NCBI GenBank assembly: GCA_947475855.1
Contig: CANJPN010000077.1
Span: 1-15,823 of the forward strand
Source of the DNA: Bradyrhizobiaceae bacterium
Lineage (GTDB): Bacteria; Pseudomonadota; Alphaproteobacteria; Rhizobiales; Hyphomicrobiaceae
Length of the DNA: 15,823 nucleotides
Direction of reading: 5' to 3'
The position numbers and the translations under genes were made by a program. This document shows, piece after piece, positions 1 to 7,775 of this stretch (its first letter is position 1; every line of letters begins with the position of its first letter). Below the pieces are notes generated by a model. That model was not told the DNA's origin and did not search any database. It worked only from the letters and a program-made list of their open reading frames with translations.

Positions 1-1
1 G

Positions 2-148
2 CGCAACGGCGAGTGGGAATACCAAGCGTACACCACGGCGAGGGCGGTCAACGACAAGGCCAACCTCAAAGCTTGTTTCGAGTGCCACAAGCCGAAGGAT
101 GGCGACGACTACCTCTTTACCCTGGGCATGATGAAATCGCACAAGTAG
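2..148 (+). CDS. C-terminal fragment of a c-type cytochrome, probably cytochrome P460 family
   Basis: Only the last 48 codons are in the window; the gene starts to the left. The reading frame contains a c-type heme attachment motif, CFECH (CxxCH), about 22 residues before the stop, followed by KPK and a short end containing DDYLFTLG. A CxxCH close to the C-terminus followed by a D-Y/F-V/L-F-T stretch is how cytochrome P460 family proteins usually end. These are periplasmic heme enzymes or electron carriers, best known for hydroxylamine or NO chemistry in nitrifiers and widespread with unknown roles elsewhere. The cross-linking lysine and the signal peptide would lie outside the window, so the family is a recollection-based call. 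The gene converges on the polyketide synthase gene, with 41 bases between the stops. Confidence 0.6.
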   Translation, partial: RNGEWEYQAYTTARAVNDKANLKACFECHKPKDGDDYLFTLGMMKSHK

Positions 149-166
149 CTGTCCAAAACGCCACAC

Positions 167-187
167 GGGACCGGCCTGCCGGGACCC
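167..187. terminator. Weak GC hairpin between convergent genes
   Basis: GGG-A-CCGG, a CCTG loop, then CCGG-GA-CCC lies in the 41-base gap between the cytochrome stop and the PKS stop. On the plus strand it is followed by TTCT only, so it is at best a poor intrinsic terminator. It is listed because it is the only structure in this convergent gap. Confidence 0.2.
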
Positions 188-189
188 TT

Positions 190-3100
190 CTACCGAGGCG
201 CCCGGCCACTTTGCTCGGTGAGATCCGCCAACACCGCGCCGAGCGCCGCGAACGTTCGCGCCTGGGCATATGCGGCCATCGGCAACTCGATACCGGCGGC
301 TTGCCCGATGCGATTTCTGAGCTCGAACGACGACAGCGAATCAATGCCGGCCTCGTCCAGCCTCTCCACGCCACTCAGTTCGGCGGGCTCGGCACGCAAC
401 ACTTTTGCGGCTTCTCGACGTACGAGATCGAGTGCCGCTTGCAGCAAAGCAGATCCTGTAAGCCCGGCTAGGCCCGTGCTCACTTCGGCATTCTGTGCCA
501 CGCGCACTGCCAGCTTTCGCGTTCGTGGCGCCCGCCCGACCAATGGATAAAGCGCGGCAAGTTTCGGCCAGTCGGCCTCTGCTATCGTCATGACGGCCGC
601 ATTTCTGCCGATGGCAGACCCGAGCGCTTCGAGCGCCGCGTCGTCCGCCATCGCGATCCATCCGGCGCTGTCGAGAAACGCTTGCATGTCGCTGCTTCTC
701 GCGACGTGACCGCTTTCGCCGAGCGCTCCCCACGCGATGCACTGCCCAGGGATGCCGCGCGCGCGCTGCCACACGGCCAGCGCTTCGAGAAATGCGTTGG
801 CTGCGGCGTAGTTGGCTTGCCCGGGCCAGCCGATGCCTGCTGCCAGCGACGAGAACGAGACGAAGAAGTCGAGGCCCCCTGCATGGCGCTGCACTGATCT
901 CGTCAGATTTAGCGCGCCCATGACCTTCGGCGCCATCGCTCTTTCTATGTGCCCTGCGGTCATGTCCGCGATGGCCGCATCGTCGTAGACGACGGCGGCA
1001 TGCACGATCCCGCGCAACGGCATGTCGCCGCCCGCGATCTCGGCGATCACTCTGTCTGTCGCCTCGCGGTCGGTGACATCCAGAGGTGTCGAGCGCAGCC
1101 TGCCGCTCGGATCGCTCGCCTCGGAGGCGCTGCGCGAAGCCGCGACCACGCGGCCGGCACCCCGCGCGATCAGCCACGCGGCGACACGTGCGCCGAACCC
1201 GCGTGTACCGCCTGTCACGAGATAAGTACCGCGCGCGTCCAGCCGGACGTCGTCGCCGCGTTCGATCTCCATCGCCGGGTCGTCCATGGCGACGACGATC
1301 TTGCCGATATGACGCGCAGCGGCGAACGCCTCGAATGCCGCGCGCACGTTTCCACCGGCGTGGACGACGTGGGGAAGCGCACCGATCTCGCCGCGCGCGT
1401 ACATGTCCATGACCTCGCCGAGCAGTCGCCCCGCGTGCTCCGGCTTGTCGCGGATCATTGCGGCGAGGTCGATCGCGTGGAACGAGCCGTTCGCACGCAG
1501 CGCCTTCAGCATCAACGCGCCGTCGCCGTAGATGTCGCGCTTGCCGAGTTCGAGGAAGCGGCCATAGGGCGCGAGACAGTCGAGGCTCTTGTCGATCGCC
1601 GCGCCACCGAGCGAATTGAGCACGACATCCACACCGCGCCCGCCCGTCGCCGCCAGCACCGCAGCCGCAAACCCCAGGTCGCGCGAATTGAAGGCATCCG
1701 GGATGCCGAGACCGCGCAGGTAGGAGCGCTTTTCTTCACTGCCGGCGGTCGAGATGATGCGTGCGCCGGCCCGCCTCGCGAGCGCGATTGCCGCAAGCCC
1801 GACGCCGCCGGTCGCGCTGTGGATCAGCACGGTCTCCCCGGCCGCCAGCCGCGCGACATGGTCTAGCGCATAGTGTGCCGTGAGATATGCCGAAGCCATC
1901 GTCGCGGCGTCTTCTGAGATCGCCTCTGCGGGCACACGAGCAAGCAGCGCACGCGGCCAGGTGACGAAGCGCTGCAGCGCGGACGTTCCCATGCCGAACA
2001 CGCGTTCGCCGGCCGCGAGGTCCGCCACGCCGGACCCGATGGCCACGACCGTACCGGCCATTTCGAGCCCGAGCGTTTCGATGGCCGGTTGCGGCTCTGC
2101 ATCGCCGGGCAGCAAGCCTGCGACCGCCATGACATCGCGGAAATTGAGGCCGACCGCGGCCACCTCGACCTGCACTTCGCCCGGACCCGGTGCAGCGAGG
2201 GGCTGTTCGCGCCAGCGCAGACCATCCGTGCCGTGACCGCCGGCCCGCCACAACGCGAAGTTGGCGCGAACACCGAGTTTCGCCAGTGCCATCCGGCGCA
2301 CGGGTAGTTCGTCGCGCGCCGCTTCCGTCAATCGTGCGCCGTACATTCGGCTGCCACGCACGACGATTTCGGTTTCCTCGGGAAGCCCGCCGAGAACGTC
2401 GCAAATCGAACCGAACTCGCAAGCTACGTTGTCGTCGAGATCGACCAGTTGCACCGCGAAGCCCGTCATTTCCATCGCCACGGTTCGATAGAACCCGAGC
2501 AGCGCCGCTTGCGAAAGGCCGGCATCATCGACGCGGCAGCGGTCGATGGCGGCGCGCGAGGCCTGCGTCAGAACCACGACACGAGAGGCGCTTGCGTGCG
2601 AGGCGGCGAGTGCCTGCACGAAAGACAAGGCGCGCGTAACGTGCCGCATGGCAGCACGCGCGATATCTCCTGTAGCAGCATCGTCGAGCGCCAGCGCATT
2701 GACGATGCCGGCGAGCTTGAGCCGGACAAGCGCGACGCGCAGAAATTCGCGCAGTGCGCCGCCGTCGTCGAGCACATCCGGCGGGACATTCACCACATCG
2801 ACGTGATAGCCGCGCTCGGCCATCGCCGTGACGATCCGCTGCGTCGCTTCGCAACCGCCAGCCTCGATCACCAGCCAAGCCCCTCTCGGTGCCGGCTCCG
2901 CTGCCGGGCTGTCGAGCGGCTCCATCTTCTCGAGATGGAAGCGGATGACACCCTCGCCGTGATTTTCCGCGCCCGCTCGATCGATGATGGAGCGTCCGGT
3001 CCATGGCTTCGCGACGAGCCGTGCGACGATCAGCGAACCTCCATCTGCGCCGTGAATGGTGAGGGACGAGATGTCGTCGCCGCTTTGGGGCCCTGCATGC

Positions 3101-6100
3101 CGGGTCAAACGCGCAACGACGCCCCCCCTCAATTGACCCGTCGCCGTGACGCGATCGATGCGTTGGGGGAGACGCCTCGTCCGGTTCGCCATGTCCTCCG
3201 ACGCCAGCGTGAGTTGCAACGCGGCATCGACCGTTGCGGGATCGAACGCATACGAGGGCCCGCTTTCGGACCACTCGCTCTCGGCCGCGAGGATCTCGCC
3301 ACGCGCACCGGCGGCGCCGATCTCGATCTTCTGCAGGCGCTGGAAGTGCCGGCCCCAACCATACCCCAGCGCTCCGGCAGCCCGGTAGAAAGCCGGCGCG
3401 TCGAGTGGCTCCATGTCTCCCGCTGCGAATGCGCCGCCGGGCGCCTCAACCGTCGCCCCATCGAACCGATAGGCACGCGCCGACGCACGCAAGTCCCACC
3501 CGTCGCTGCCACGTGCGCGCGAGTGAATGGTAACTCTCCTCAGCACCGGATCGAAGCGTGTGTGCAACACGATCTCGTCATCGGACCCGATGTAAAGCGC
3601 CGCCGGGAAGGCAACGTCGGCCAATTCCACCACGTCGCACTCCAGCGCGTGTCGCGCCACATGCAGCATCACTTCGAGATAGGCCGCAGCCGGCATCACG
3701 CAGGCGTTGTCGAGACGGTGATCGCCGATCCACGGATGGCTCGCGAGCGAAACATCGTTCGTCCATGTCGGCAGCGTGTCGGCGCGATGGCGCCCGGCGA
3801 GCGGATGCACGATGCCGGGCCGCATATGCCGTGCGGCCTCTTCGGGCTCCGACCACACGTCGCGCAATAGCCACGGCCGCGCCGGCAGCTTGACGCACTT
3901 TCCATCCGCACCCGTCACGGCCCGCCAATCGATGGCGATGCCGGCCACGTGCAGTTGTGCCGTCGCCACCGCGAGCGAAACGGGATCGCCCCATCCCCGA
4001 TCGAGCGTCGAAACCGTCGTGACGTTGCGCCCCCGCGCCGCCGCACACGCCGCCGTCATGCTCGACAGCGTCCGATGGGGACCCAACTCGAGAAATACGT
4101 CGCCGCCCATGTCGAGCGCGGTCTCGATACCCTGCTGGTAGAGCACCGGCTGACGCAGATTGCGCCACCAGTAGTCCGCGCTGAAATCATCGTTCAGCGC
4201 GCCCGTCACCGTCGAAATTACCGGCAGGTTGGGAGGTGAGGTGCAAAGCGCACCGACGTCATTCTTGAACACACCTTCGACCGGCTCGAACCAGCTCGAG
4301 TGGTACGCGAAATCAAGTGCCAGCTTGCGCGCGAGCACCGCCGGATCGTCGGCATCGAGGCGTGCGATCAGCGCGTCGATCGCGGCTTCGTCGCCTGTCA
4401 GCGTCACCATGCCGGGCGAATTGTAGCCGCCGATCTCGATGCTTCCGTCCGCCGGTAGCCACGCCTGAATGGCGTCCGCGCTAAGCCCGATCGCCGCCAT
4501 CGTTCCGCGACGGTCCACCTTGCCGCGAATGAGCCCGCGATGCGTGACGAGCCGCGCGACGTCCGCCATGCCGATGCCGCCAGCGAGATAGGCGGCCGTC
4601 ACCTCGCCGAAGCTGTGGCCCAGCACGATCTGCGGTTCGACGCCGCGCGCGCGCCAGACCGCGGCTAGTCCTGCTTGGAAAGCGAACATCACGGCAGGCG
4701 TGATGGCGGCGTCGTCGATTCGGCTCGATTTCTCGTCGGCCAGCAGCGCGTCGATGACAGACCATCCGGCGAACGGCGCGAACACGCGGTCGAAGTCCTC
4801 GAACACGCCGCGAAACACGCGATCGAGCTCGAATAGCTCACGTCCCATCGCCCACCATTGGCCGCCCTGTCCCGTCATCGTCAGGACCAGGCGCGGAGCT
4901 GTGCGCGCCTTGCCTTCGATGATTTGCGGTGGTGCCCGCCGATCTCGTGCAGGAGTTTCGCGACCCCTGGCAACGCCATCGAGCCGTTCGCGTAACTCTG
5001 CGTTCGTGGCTGCAATGATGACGCTGCGATGTTCGCCGTGGTCGCATTGTTGAGCCAAGGCGGCCGCGATTTCTGCCAGTGACGCGCCTGCGAACTCGCC
5101 TTCGTCGATCGCCCGCACGAGCCGCGCCGCGAACGCTTCGACATGCCGCCGCGTCGCCCCGGAAAGCGGTATCGGAAACGGCCCGCTGCTGGCGGCATTT
5201 ACATTTTCTTGCGTCCCCGGCCGCAGCGCGTCAGCGCGAAGAGCCGGGGCCCTTACCCGAACGTGTTCTCCGGCCGATCGCACCAGCGCGCACGCGTTCG
5301 TCCCGCCGAAGCCGAACGAATTGACCAGCACCCGTGATATGCCCCCGATTGACGGCAGACCCCGGCGGTGTGCCGCCACTTCGAGCCCCAGCCCTTCGAG
5401 ATCAATCGACGGATTGGCATGCTCGAAGCCCAGGCTCGGAGGGATCTCGCGATGTTGCAATACGAGCACGGCCTTTATCAGCCCCGCGATGCCGGCCGCC
5501 GGCTCGAGATGCCCGATATTGGTCTTCACCGACCCGACCGGCAACGCCCCCGCGCGGCCACGCGCATGCCCCAGCACGCTGCCGATTGCGCGCGCCTCGA
5601 TCGGATCGCCGACCGGCGTGCCCGTGCCGTGTGCTTCTACATACGAAATCGAGTACGCGTCGATCTCTGCCCGCGCCAGCGCCGCACGCAGCATTTGAGC
5701 CTGCGCCTCGCCGTTGGGCTCGGTGATGGTTCCGGTTCGCCCGTCCTGGTTGATCGCCGTTGCCTCGATCACGGCCAGAACGGGATCACCGTCGGCAACC
5801 GCCTCGTTGAGCCGCTTGAGCAGCACGACGCCGACGCCTTCGCCTCGCACGAACCCGTCGGCGCCGGCATCGAATGCGCGGATGCGCCCTGACGGTGACA
5901 GCATGTGCGCCCGGCTGAACGTGATGAACATCCGCGGATCGAGGAGCACGTTCACGCCGCCCGCGAATGCGAAATCGCACGCGCCGTCCGCCAGGTTGCG
6001 GCACGCGATATCGACGGCCACCAGCGCCGAAGAGCATGCAGTATCGACGCCCAGGCTCGGGCCCGAAAGATCCAGGCGGTTGGACACCCGGTTTGCGATG

Positions 6101-6573
6101 ATAGAAAGCGCCGTGCCGGTTCCTGCTTGCTGCTCGCCGGTCCCTGGCCTGTATCGCTGCAACAACCCGTAGTCGATATTCGACACACCGATGAATACGC
6201 CGGTCGACCCGCGACGCAGGGCGGACAGCGGCAATTGTGCATCGCCCGCCGCTTCTGCAACCGCCATGAGGAGCAATCGCTGCTGCGGGTCCATGCCTTC
6301 GGCATCGCGCGACGTGATGCCGAAGATGGCCGGATCGAACCCGCGCACGTCGTCCAGAAAGCCGCCCCACTTGCTGTACGACCGGTCGGCCAGGTCGGCA
6401 GCCGCATCATGGAAGCCGTCGAGCGACCAGCGCTCCGGCGGGATCTCGCGAATTGCACACCTCCCGCGTGCCATCAATTCCCAGTAGCTCGCGGCATCGC
6501 GCACGCCGCCTGGAAATCTGCAGCCCATGCCGATGATCGCGATCGGGACGGTGGGACGTTGCGCGGAGGACAT
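190..6573 (-). CDS. Type I polyketide synthase, single fully reducing module (KS-AT-DH-ER-KR-ACP)
   Basis: This cytoplasmic 2127-residue multidomain enzyme would extend an acyl chain and reduce each beta-keto group to a methylene. KS: residues 9-430, active Cys180 in DTACSS, His315 in EAHGTG, His355 in NIGHLE. AT: about 560-860, Ser654 in GHSFGE, His758 in FAYH; this matches neither the HAFH (malonyl) nor YASH (methylmalonyl) signature. DH: about 920-1190, His952 in DHRL and Asp1116 in DAALQ; the usual Gly of HxxxGxxxxP is Asn. A structural KR region (1230-1420) precedes the ER (1430-1765; NADPH loop SATGGVGLA near 1586; Leu1488 where some ERs have Tyr). KR: GGTRGFG at 1788, Tyr1922 and Asn1926. 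ACP: Ser2079 in GIDSL. There is no methyltransferase or thioesterase. The order and length resemble mycocerosic-acid-synthase-like iterative PKSs. The ATG start sits just before the KS; its ribosome binding site is weak. Divergent from the radical SAM pair. Confidence 0.96.
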   Translation of the reverse strand: MSSAQRPTVPIAIIGMGCRFPGGVRDAASYWELMARGRCAIREIPPERWSLDGFHDAAADLADRSYSKWGGFLDDVRGFDPAIFGITSRDAEGMDPQQRLLLMAVAEAAGDAQLPLSALRRGSTGVFIGVSNIDYGLLQRYRPGTGEQQAGTGTALSIIANRVSNRLDLSGPSLGVDTACSSALVAVDIACRNLADGACDFAFAGGVNVLLDPRMFITFSRAHMLSPSGRIRAFDAGADGFVRGEGVGVVLLKRLNEAVADGDPVLAVIEATAINQDGRTGTITEPNGEAQAQMLRAALARAEIDAYSISYVEAHGTGTPVGDPIEARAIGSVLGHARGRAGALPVGSVKTNIGHLEPAAGIAGLIKAVLVLQHREIPPSLGFEHANPSIDLEGLGLEVAAHRRGLPSIGGISRVLVNSFGFGGTNACALVRSAGEHVRVRAPALRADALRPGTQENVNAASSGPFPIPLSGATRRHVEAFAARLVRAIDEGEFAGASLAEIAAALAQQCDHGEHRSVIIAATNAELRERLDGVARGRETPARDRRAPPQIIEGKARTAPRLVLTMTGQGGQWWAMGRELFELDRVFRGVFEDFDRVFAPFAGWSVIDALLADEKSSRIDDAAITPAVMFAFQAGLAAVWRARGVEPQIVLGHSFGEVTAAYLAGGIGMADVARLVTHRGLIRGKVDRRGTMAAIGLSADAIQAWLPADGSIEIGGYNSPGMVTLTGDEAAIDALIARLDADDPAVLARKLALDFAYHSSWFEPVEGVFKNDVGALCTSPPNLPVISTVTGALNDDFSADYWWRNLRQPVLYQQGIETALDMGGDVFLELGPHRTLSSMTAACAAARGRNVTTVSTLDRGWGDPVSLAVATAQLHVAGIAIDWRAVTGADGKCVKLPARPWLLRDVWSEPEEAARHMRPGIVHPLAGRHRADTLPTWTNDVSLASHPWIGDHRLDNACVMPAAAYLEVMLHVARHALECDVVELADVAFPAALYIGSDDEIVLHTRFDPVLRRVTIHSRARGSDGWDLRASARAYRFDGATVEAPGGAFAAGDMEPLDAPAFYRAAGALGYGWGRHFQRLQKIEIGAAGARGEILAAESEWSESGPSYAFDPATVDAALQLTLASEDMANRTRRLPQRIDRVTATGQLRGGVVARLTRHAGPQSGDDISSLTIHGADGGSLIVARLVAKPWTGRSIIDRAGAENHGEGVIRFHLEKMEPLDSPAAEPAPRGAWLVIEAGGCEATQRIVTAMAERGYHVDVVNVPPDVLDDGGALREFLRVALVRLKLAGIVNALALDDAATGDIARAAMRHVTRALSFVQALAASHASASRVVVLTQASRAAIDRCRVDDAGLSQAALLGFYRTVAMEMTGFAVQLVDLDDNVACEFGSICDVLGGLPEETEIVVRGSRMYGARLTEAARDELPVRRMALAKLGVRANFALWRAGGHGTDGLRWREQPLAAPGPGEVQVEVAAVGLNFRDVMAVAGLLPGDAEPQPAIETLGLEMAGTVVAIGSGVADLAAGERVFGMGTSALQRFVTWPRALLARVPAEAISEDAATMASAYLTAHYALDHVARLAAGETVLIHSATGGVGLAAIALARRAGARIISTAGSEEKRSYLRGLGIPDAFNSRDLGFAAAVLAATGGRGVDVVLNSLGGAAIDKSLDCLAPYGRFLELGKRDIYGDGALMLKALRANGSFHAIDLAAMIRDKPEHAGRLLGEVMDMYARGEIGALPHVVHAGGNVRAAFEAFAAARHIGKIVVAMDDPAMEIERGDDVRLDARGTYLVTGGTRGFGARVAAWLIARGAGRVVAASRSASEASDPSGRLRSTPLDVTDREATDRVIAEIAGGDMPLRGIVHAAVVYDDAAIADMTAGHIERAMAPKVMGALNLTRSVQRHAGGLDFFVSFSSLAAGIGWPGQANYAAANAFLEALAVWQRARGIPGQCIAWGALGESGHVARSSDMQAFLDSAGWIAMADDAALEALGSAIGRNAAVMTIAEADWPKLAALYPLVGRAPRTRKLAVRVAQNAEVSTGLAGLTGSALLQAALDLVRREAAKVLRAEPAELSGVERLDEAGIDSLSSFELRNRIGQAAGIELPMAAYAQARTFAALGAVLADLTEQSGRAPR

Positions 6574-6680
6574 CTTGGCTGGCGATCTCGGGTGGGACTT
6601 GGCGGTAGACAGGAAACGTTAGAATATGCAGATGTTCGAATGCAAGTTGAGACCGATTGGTTGATGTGGGGCAGGACGGA
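6574..6680. promoter_or_regulatory. Divergent promoter region between PKS and radical SAM genes
   Basis: This 107-base gap must hold the start signals of both the PKS (minus) and the radical SAM operon (plus). For the plus strand a possible -10 is TAGAAT at 6620-6625, with a poor TTGGCG at 6599-6604 (15-base spacer). For the minus strand TTGCAT and TCTAAC, 16 bases apart, lie in the same AT-richer stretch (about 6617-6644). The two candidate promoters overlap, so expression could be mutually exclusive or co-regulated. Neither box is strong, and no clear operator palindrome was found. Confidence 0.35.
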
Positions 6681-7775
6681 ATGGGTTGGCTCGACAGGAT
6701 TCGGGAGATCGAAGCGCTGGAGGACGGCGACTTTGACGCTGATTTGGTGCGCGCGATGGAGTTGGGGACAGCCGCACCCCGCCCCATCCGCTTCTCCACG
6801 CCGACCTTCAAGGAGTATTCCTCCTCAGAGATGAAGGGCTGCTCGAAGAACTCGTTTCCCGCCTTTTCCGTCACGGCCGGCGCCTGCGCGCTGGACTGTG
6901 ACCACTGCCAGGCCCGCATTCTCGATCCGATGATCCCGGCCACGACGCCGGAGATGCTCGACCGCAAGGTCCGAGATCTCGTCATGCTGCAGGATTTGCA
7001 GGGTTTCCTGCTGTCGGGCGGCTCGAACCGCCGAAACGAGATCAAGTACGAGAAGTATCTCCCCGTCGTCGAGAAGCTGAAGCGCGACTTCCCGCACCTG
7101 AAAGTGGCGATCCATTCCGCCTTGCTGGACGAAGCGCGCGCGAAGTCGATGGAAAGCGCCGGCGTGGATACCGCAATGATGGATGTGATCGGCGCGGAGG
7201 AGACGATCCGCGACGTCTACCATCTCGATCGTCCCGTCGCCGATTTCGAGAAAACGCTGGCCGCCCTTTGCTCCACGAAGATGGAGATCGTACCGCATAT
7301 CGTCATCGGCCTGCACTATGGCCGCATCGTCGGTGAGGCCAACGCGCTGGATATCTGTGCGCGTCACGGCATTCATTCGCTCGTGCTCGTCGTCGTCATG
7401 CCGTTCTACGCCAAGCCCGGCACGTTCGCGACGCCGGCCACATCGGACATCGGCCGCATCTTCATGGAGGCGCGGCAGCGATTGGCCGGGAAGCAGGTGC
7501 TGCTCGGTTGCGCTCGCCCGGCCGGCATGCACAAGCGCGTAACGGACGCTTACGCTGTGATGGCCGGCCTCGACGGCATTGCCTTCCCAGCCGACGGAGC
7601 CGTCGCCGTAGCCGACGCCATCGGCCGCCCCTACGAACAGCAGCACGCCTGTTGCTCGATCAAGATTGGCGGTGGTGTCAGACCCTCCGGGTCTGACACC
7701 AGGACGCAACGAACTGAAGTTGATGGAATGCGGCTCGATGCATGCGGAGCCGGTGCCAAGGAGTTGACCGCATGA
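6681..7775 (+). CDS. Radical SAM protein, biotin-synthase-related (COG1856-like; candidate LipS-type subunit)
   Basis: A 364-residue cytoplasmic [4Fe-4S] enzyme. The SAM-cluster motif C-x3-C-x2-C is at residues 69, 73 and 76 (CALDCDHC). Further conserved-looking blocks are LLSGG, AIHSALLDE, a GLHYG segment, LGCARP and a Cys-Cys pair near 324-325. The pattern matches my memory of archaeal biotin-synthase homologues of COG1856. That family includes one half of the two-component lipoyl synthase LipS1/LipS2, which inserts sulfur into a protein-bound octanoyl chain. Which half this would be is not determined. I chose ATG 6681 because AGGA lies just upstream; TTG 6657 and GTG 6666 are in-frame alternatives. 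Residues from about 331 on are a tail unlike the family, partly encoded by an inverted repeat. The stop overlaps the next start (ATGA), so the two are translationally coupled. The specific reaction is inferred. Confidence 0.85.
   Translation: MGWLDRIREIEALEDGDFDADLVRAMELGTAAPRPIRFSTPTFKEYSSSEMKGCSKNSFPAFSVTAGACALDCDHCQARILDPMIPATTPEMLDRKVRDLVMLQDLQGFLLSGGSNRRNEIKYEKYLPVVEKLKRDFPHLKVAIHSALLDEARAKSMESAGVDTAMMDVIGAEETIRDVYHLDRPVADFEKTLAALCSTKMEIVPHIVIGLHYGRIVGEANALDICARHGIHSLVLVVVMPFYAKPGTFATPATSDIGRIFMEARQRLAGKQVLLGCARPAGMHKRVTDAYAVMAGLDGIAFPADGAVAVADAIGRPYEQQHACCSIKIGGGVRPSGSDTRTQRTEVDGMRLDACGAGAKELTA
7673..7701. repeat. Perfect 13-bp inverted repeat with 3-nt loop (REP-like)
   Basis: TGGTGTCAGACCC, loop TCC, then GGGTCTGACACCA. 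GTGTCAGACCC-type palindromes are, from memory, dispersed in many proteobacterial genomes and are usually intergenic. Here the repeat lies within the reading frame of the first radical SAM gene, where it encodes roughly GVRPSGSDT, just after the conserved end of the protein. It may also form an mRNA hairpin about 70 bases upstream of the second radical SAM start. Confidence 0.85.

Noticed and set aside
949..1866. Long plus-strand frame (305 codons) opposite the PKS KR and ER region
   Set aside because: It is antisense to the PKS, with no recognisable motifs and the composition of a frame shadow.
2449..3870. Long open frame (473 codons) on the plus strand opposite the PKS
   Set aside because: It lies wholly antisense to the well-supported PKS. 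Its translation is rich in Arg, His and Ala without domain motifs, as expected for a shadow frame in high-GC DNA.
6657..6680. Earlier TTG or GTG starts for the first radical SAM gene
   Set aside because: Neither has a ribosome binding site, whereas ATG 6681 follows AGGA closely.
7673..7701. Inverted repeat read as an intrinsic terminator
   Set aside because: It lies inside an open frame and upstream of a coupled gene, and no T-run follows. A REP-like dispersed repeat fits better.
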